This document shows, in pieces, positions 7,140-9,147 of a stretch of DNA of 9,147 nt; position 1 is the stretch's first letter, and every line of letters starts with the position of its first letter. The stretch comes from an uncultured Collinsella sp. (GTDB lineage: Bacteria; Actinomycetota; Coriobacteriia; Coriobacteriales; Coriobacteriaceae). The notes under the pieces were generated by a model, which had not been told where the DNA came from, did not search any database, and saw nothing but the letters and a program-made list of their open reading frames with translations. Where the stretch lies: contig USFK01000043.1 of assembly GCA_900553935.1 (NCBI GenBank), forward strand, positions 1 through 9,147. The letters are read 5' to 3'. Position numbers and translations under genes: made by a program.

Positions 7140-7153
7140 GAAAGGAGCCGCCC

Positions 7154-8512
7154 ATGGCAGCAACTGAGCAGCTGTTCAATGTTCGTGAGCGCAGGCGCTT
7201 TGAACGTCACGACATCTGGGAGCGCATTGCCGAGAACGGCACCATTTCTGCCGCCGTCATGGTGATCGCCGCCATCGCCGCCGTCATCTGCGCCAATACC
7301 GATGCCTACGAGGCCATCCATCACTTTTTGGAGACCCCGCTGTATGTGGGTCTGGGCAACCTTACGGCTGGTCTCACCGTTGAGCTTTTCGTCAACGACT
7401 TCCTCATGGCGATTTTCTTTTTGTTGGTGGGCATTGAGCTTAAGTACGAGATGACGGTCGGCGAGCTCAAGAATCCGCGTCAGGCCATGCTTCCCATGTT
7501 GGCGGCCGTGGGCGGCGTCGTCGTTCCCGCCTGCATCTACCTGATCTTTAACCATGCCGGCGCCCGCAACGGTTGGGCCATCCCCATGGCAACCGATATT
7601 GCCTTTGCGCTGGGCGTGCTGTCGCTTTTGGGCAATCGCGTGCCCAACGGCGTGCGCGTGTTCTTCTCGACGCTCGCCATCGCCGACGACCTGATCTCCA
7701 TCGCCGCCATCGCCATCTTCTACGGTCAGAGCCCCAATCCGTTTTGGTTGGGCGCCGCCGCGCTTGTGACCTGCGCGCTCGTGTGGCTTAACAAGACGCA
7801 GCATTACCGCCTTGCCCCGTATTCGGTACTGGGGCTGCTGCTGTGGTTCTGCATGTTCAAGAGCGGCGTACATGCCACGCTTGCTGGCGTCATCTTGGCC
7901 TTTACCATCCCGGCCAAGTGTGGCGTCAAGCTCGATAGCCTCACCGATTGGCTGGGCGAGTGCCTGCCGCTGCTCGATGACCGCTACGATGATGAGGCAC
8001 ACATCCTGGGCCAGCATGACTTTACCGTCTCGACAACCAAGGTCGAGCGCGTCATGCACCGCGTGACCCCGCCGCTTATCCGCATGGAGCGTCTGATCTC
8101 CACGCCGGTCAACTTTGTGATCCTGCCGATCTTTGCGTTCGTAAACGCTCAGGTTCGCTTAGTGGGCGTGGACATGAGCACGCTGCTCACCGACCCGGTG
8201 ACGCTCGGCGTGTACTTTGGCATGCTGCTGGGCAAGCCGATCGGCATCTTTGGTATGACGTTTGCCCTGGTTAAGCTTAAGGCCTGCGAGCTGCCGCACA
8301 ATGTCAACTGGCACATGATTGCCGGCGTGGGCATTCTGGGCGGTATCGGCTTTACCATGTCGATTCTCATCAGCGGCCTTGCCTTCCCGACGGCCCAGTT
8401 TGAGGTTCTTGCAGCCAAGGCCGCTATTCTCGCCGGTTCGGTCACCGCAGCCGTGCTCGGCATGATCTACATGAGCGTGGTCTGCAAGCATCCCTCGCCC
8501 AAAGACGAGTAA
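7154..8512 (+). CDS. nhaA: Na+/H+ antiporter NhaA
   Basis: This inner-membrane antiporter expels Na+ (or Li+) in exchange for protons and helps control internal pH and sodium. Residues 1-28 form a charged cytoplasmic tail before the first membrane helix. Diagnostic segments are MAIFFLLVGIELKYEM (85-100), ATDIAFALGVLSLLG with D148, LAIADDLISI with the cation-binding pair D178-D179, FKSGVHATLAGVILAF (235-250), the helix-10 GKPIGI with K361, and GGIGFTMSILISGLAF near 396-411. These match the essential residues known from E. coli NhaA (D133, D163, D164, K300). At 452 residues it is about 60 longer than the E. coli protein, mainly through a charged loop at about 258-312 between helices. Start ATG at 7154 follows AAAGGAG by six bases. 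It appears monocistronic, with a structured leader. Confidence 0.96.
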   Translation: MAATEQLFNVRERRRFERHDIWERIAENGTISAAVMVIAAIAAVICANTDAYEAIHHFLETPLYVGLGNLTAGLTVELFVNDFLMAIFFLLVGIELKYEMTVGELKNPRQAMLPMLAAVGGVVVPACIYLIFNHAGARNGWAIPMATDIAFALGVLSLLGNRVPNGVRVFFSTLAIADDLISIAAIAIFYGQSPNPFWLGAAALVTCALVWLNKTQHYRLAPYSVLGLLLWFCMFKSGVHATLAGVILAFTIPAKCGVKLDSLTDWLGECLPLLDDRYDDEAHILGQHDFTVSTTKVERVMHRVTPPLIRMERLISTPVNFVILPIFAFVNAQVRLVGVDMSTLLTDPVTLGVYFGMLLGKPIGIFGMTFALVKLKACELPHNVNWHMIAGVGILGGIGFTMSILISGLAFPTAQFEVLAAKAAILAGSVTAAVLGMIYMSVVCKHPSPKDE

Positions 8513-8885
8513 GAGCGCGAAAACCGGCTCCAGAACCGATTCGGGCGCGTTCAAAATGCGGATTCGGGCGGTGCTTGCCGCCTGCCAGACACGCCAGTGG
8601 TCAAAAAACGCCGTTTGTGAGTACTGTCACAAACGGCGTATCATTTTAGGTGCGGAAAATAATGAACAAAGTTATAAGAACTGTACGTTAATGAGTGACC
8701 ATCGACTTCCAATTTGGCGCTAGCTGACGGTGATTAGGAAGTTTCAAGTCGAGTTTTGCCGATTTCGACCAAGAATCGCTGCTACTAAAAAGGTAACAGT
8801 ACTCATATTTGCCCTTTTTTGGCCACAAGCTCTAAAACAAGCCTCGCCAAGGTCGGGAAGCGGGCCAAATCGCCGGCCTCGAGGC
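8513..8885. other. Gap after nhaA without a convincing gene: repeats and structure
   Basis: No reading frame here has a good ribosome site and protein-like composition. The first part has the direct repeat GATTCGGGCG (8538-8547 and 8561-8570) and a short stem GGCGG/CCGCC (8567-8582). From about 8600 to 8840 the DNA is AT-richer than the flanking genes and carries several inverted repeats: the terminator at 8608, TGAGTACTGT (8618-8627) with ACAGTACTCA (8796-8805), CGACTT (8703-8708) with AAGTCG (8746-8751), and ACTTCC (8705-8710) with GGAAGT (8737-8742). It resembles a dispersed intergenic element or a non-coding RNA, but I cannot name it. Confidence 0.5.
8603..8639 (-). terminator. Strong intrinsic terminator between convergent genes
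   Basis: ACGCCGTTTGTGA (8608-8620) pairs perfectly with TCACAAACGGCGT (8627-8639), 13 base pairs around a 6-base loop. Read on the minus strand, the stem is followed by a run of T (8607-8603), the canonical form. On the plus strand only ATCATTTTA follows, so it may serve nhaA less efficiently. Confidence 0.8.
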
Positions 8886-8887
8886 TT
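8834..8887 (-). terminator. Probable terminator of the small minus-strand gene
   Basis: AAGCCTCG (8839-8846) and CGAGGCTT (8880-8887) form an 8-bp stem that overlaps the stop codon of the minus-strand gene, with a GGCC/GGCC pairing possible inside the 33-base loop. On the minus strand GTTTT follows (8838-8834). The large loop makes it weaker than the hairpin at 8608, which would act as a second stop. Confidence 0.5.
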
Positions 8888-9140
8888 ATTCCACCGTTCC
8901 GTAGACGGCGCCCCAGCCGTGGGCGGCCAAGGCGGAGTTGAGCTGGTCGCAAAGTGACTGGCGGTCGTAGTAGCCGGGCGGCAAAAGATTCACGATCTCC
9001 ATGAGGTCGGGCGCCAGGTCCAAGATTTCGGCCTGTACGATCAGATCCAGGCGGTCGATGGCGTGGCGGTCGTAAAACAGTCCGTCGACCAGGCGCTGCA
9101 AGTCGCCGAATTCCTCGGCCTGAAACGATCCGTACTCCAT
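8886..9140 (-). CDS. Small acidic protein of unknown function
   Basis: This 84-residue, acidic, soluble-looking protein has no signal peptide and no membrane segment. I do not recognise its family. Its sequence is protein-like rather than a shadow: balanced composition, amphipathic helices at about residues 9-22 and 31-51, a turn LPPGYYDR (53-60), then a helix DRQSLCDQLNSALAAHGWG. Codon use agrees with the actinobacterial neighbours, and a terminator overlaps its stop codon. Start ATG at 9138-9140 lies seven bases from the window edge, so its ribosome site is only partly visible (AGGCACT) and a longer N-terminus in the same frame cannot be excluded. It faces nhaA tail to tail. No job can be inferred from the context. 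Confidence 0.65.
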   Translation of the reverse strand: MEYGSFQAEEFGDLQRLVDGLFYDRHAIDRLDLIVQAEILDLAPDLMEIVNLLPPGYYDRQSLCDQLNSALAAHGWGAVYGTVE

Positions 9141-9147
9141 AGTGCCT

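Noticed and set aside
5909..8059. 716-codon open frame on the minus strand across ppaC and nhaA
   Set aside because: It is the antisense of two well-supported genes in GC-rich DNA, where reverse frames often stay open. Its His-, Gly- and Ala-rich composition fits a shadow.
1..9147. CRISPR array, prophage, insertion sequence or defence operon
   Set aside because: No regularly spaced repeats, transposase, integrase or defence-type proteins are visible on either strand.

Overview
The window joins DNA from two unrelated bacteria. Bases 1 to about 1895 are AT-richer and encode most of a TonB-dependent outer-membrane receptor of the Bacteroidota type (signal peptide, carboxypeptidase-like regulatory domain, plug, start of barrel). 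From about 1896 to the end the DNA is clearly GC-richer. Its genes look like those of a high-GC Gram-positive actinobacterium, most likely Coriobacteriia such as Collinsella. That genus call is an inference from codon use and protein character, not a database match. The switch falls inside two genes at once: the receptor loses its C-terminal barrel, and an M20 hydrolase on the opposite strand loses its C-terminal half. No integrase, transposase, tRNA or terminal repeat lies at the join. The simplest reading is a chimeric metagenomic contig.

Layout of the actinobacterial part. On the minus strand lie the N-terminal half of a YgeY-like M20 hydrolase (1896-2549), a hairpin-rich gap (2550-2795), a class I mannose-6-phosphate isomerase gene (manA, 2796-3728) and a GntR/UTRA regulator (3804-4523). 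A 339-base divergent control region follows, with a 12-bp palindrome, a good -10 box and a 14-bp terminator hairpin. On the plus strand come a ROK-family sugar kinase (4863-5816), a family II manganese-dependent inorganic pyrophosphatase (ppaC, 5963-6886) with a strong terminator, and an NhaA Na+/H+ antiporter (7154-8512) behind a hairpin-rich leader. A 373-base gap without a convincing gene follows. A small conserved-looking protein of unknown function (8886-9140, minus) closes the window.

How the genes fit together. The GntR/UTRA regulator, manA and the divergent ROK kinase look like a small hexose-use locus: the kinase makes a sugar 6-phosphate, the isomerase links mannose-6-P to fructose-6-P, and the UTRA domain probably senses a sugar phosphate. 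Pyrophosphatase and NhaA are housekeeping and ion-homeostasis genes in their own transcription units. I see no defence system, CRISPR array, prophage, biosynthetic cluster or clearly new multi-gene system. The points most worth a second look are the chimeric junction and the structured non-coding regions before the M20 gene, the ROK kinase and nhaA, and in the gap after nhaA.
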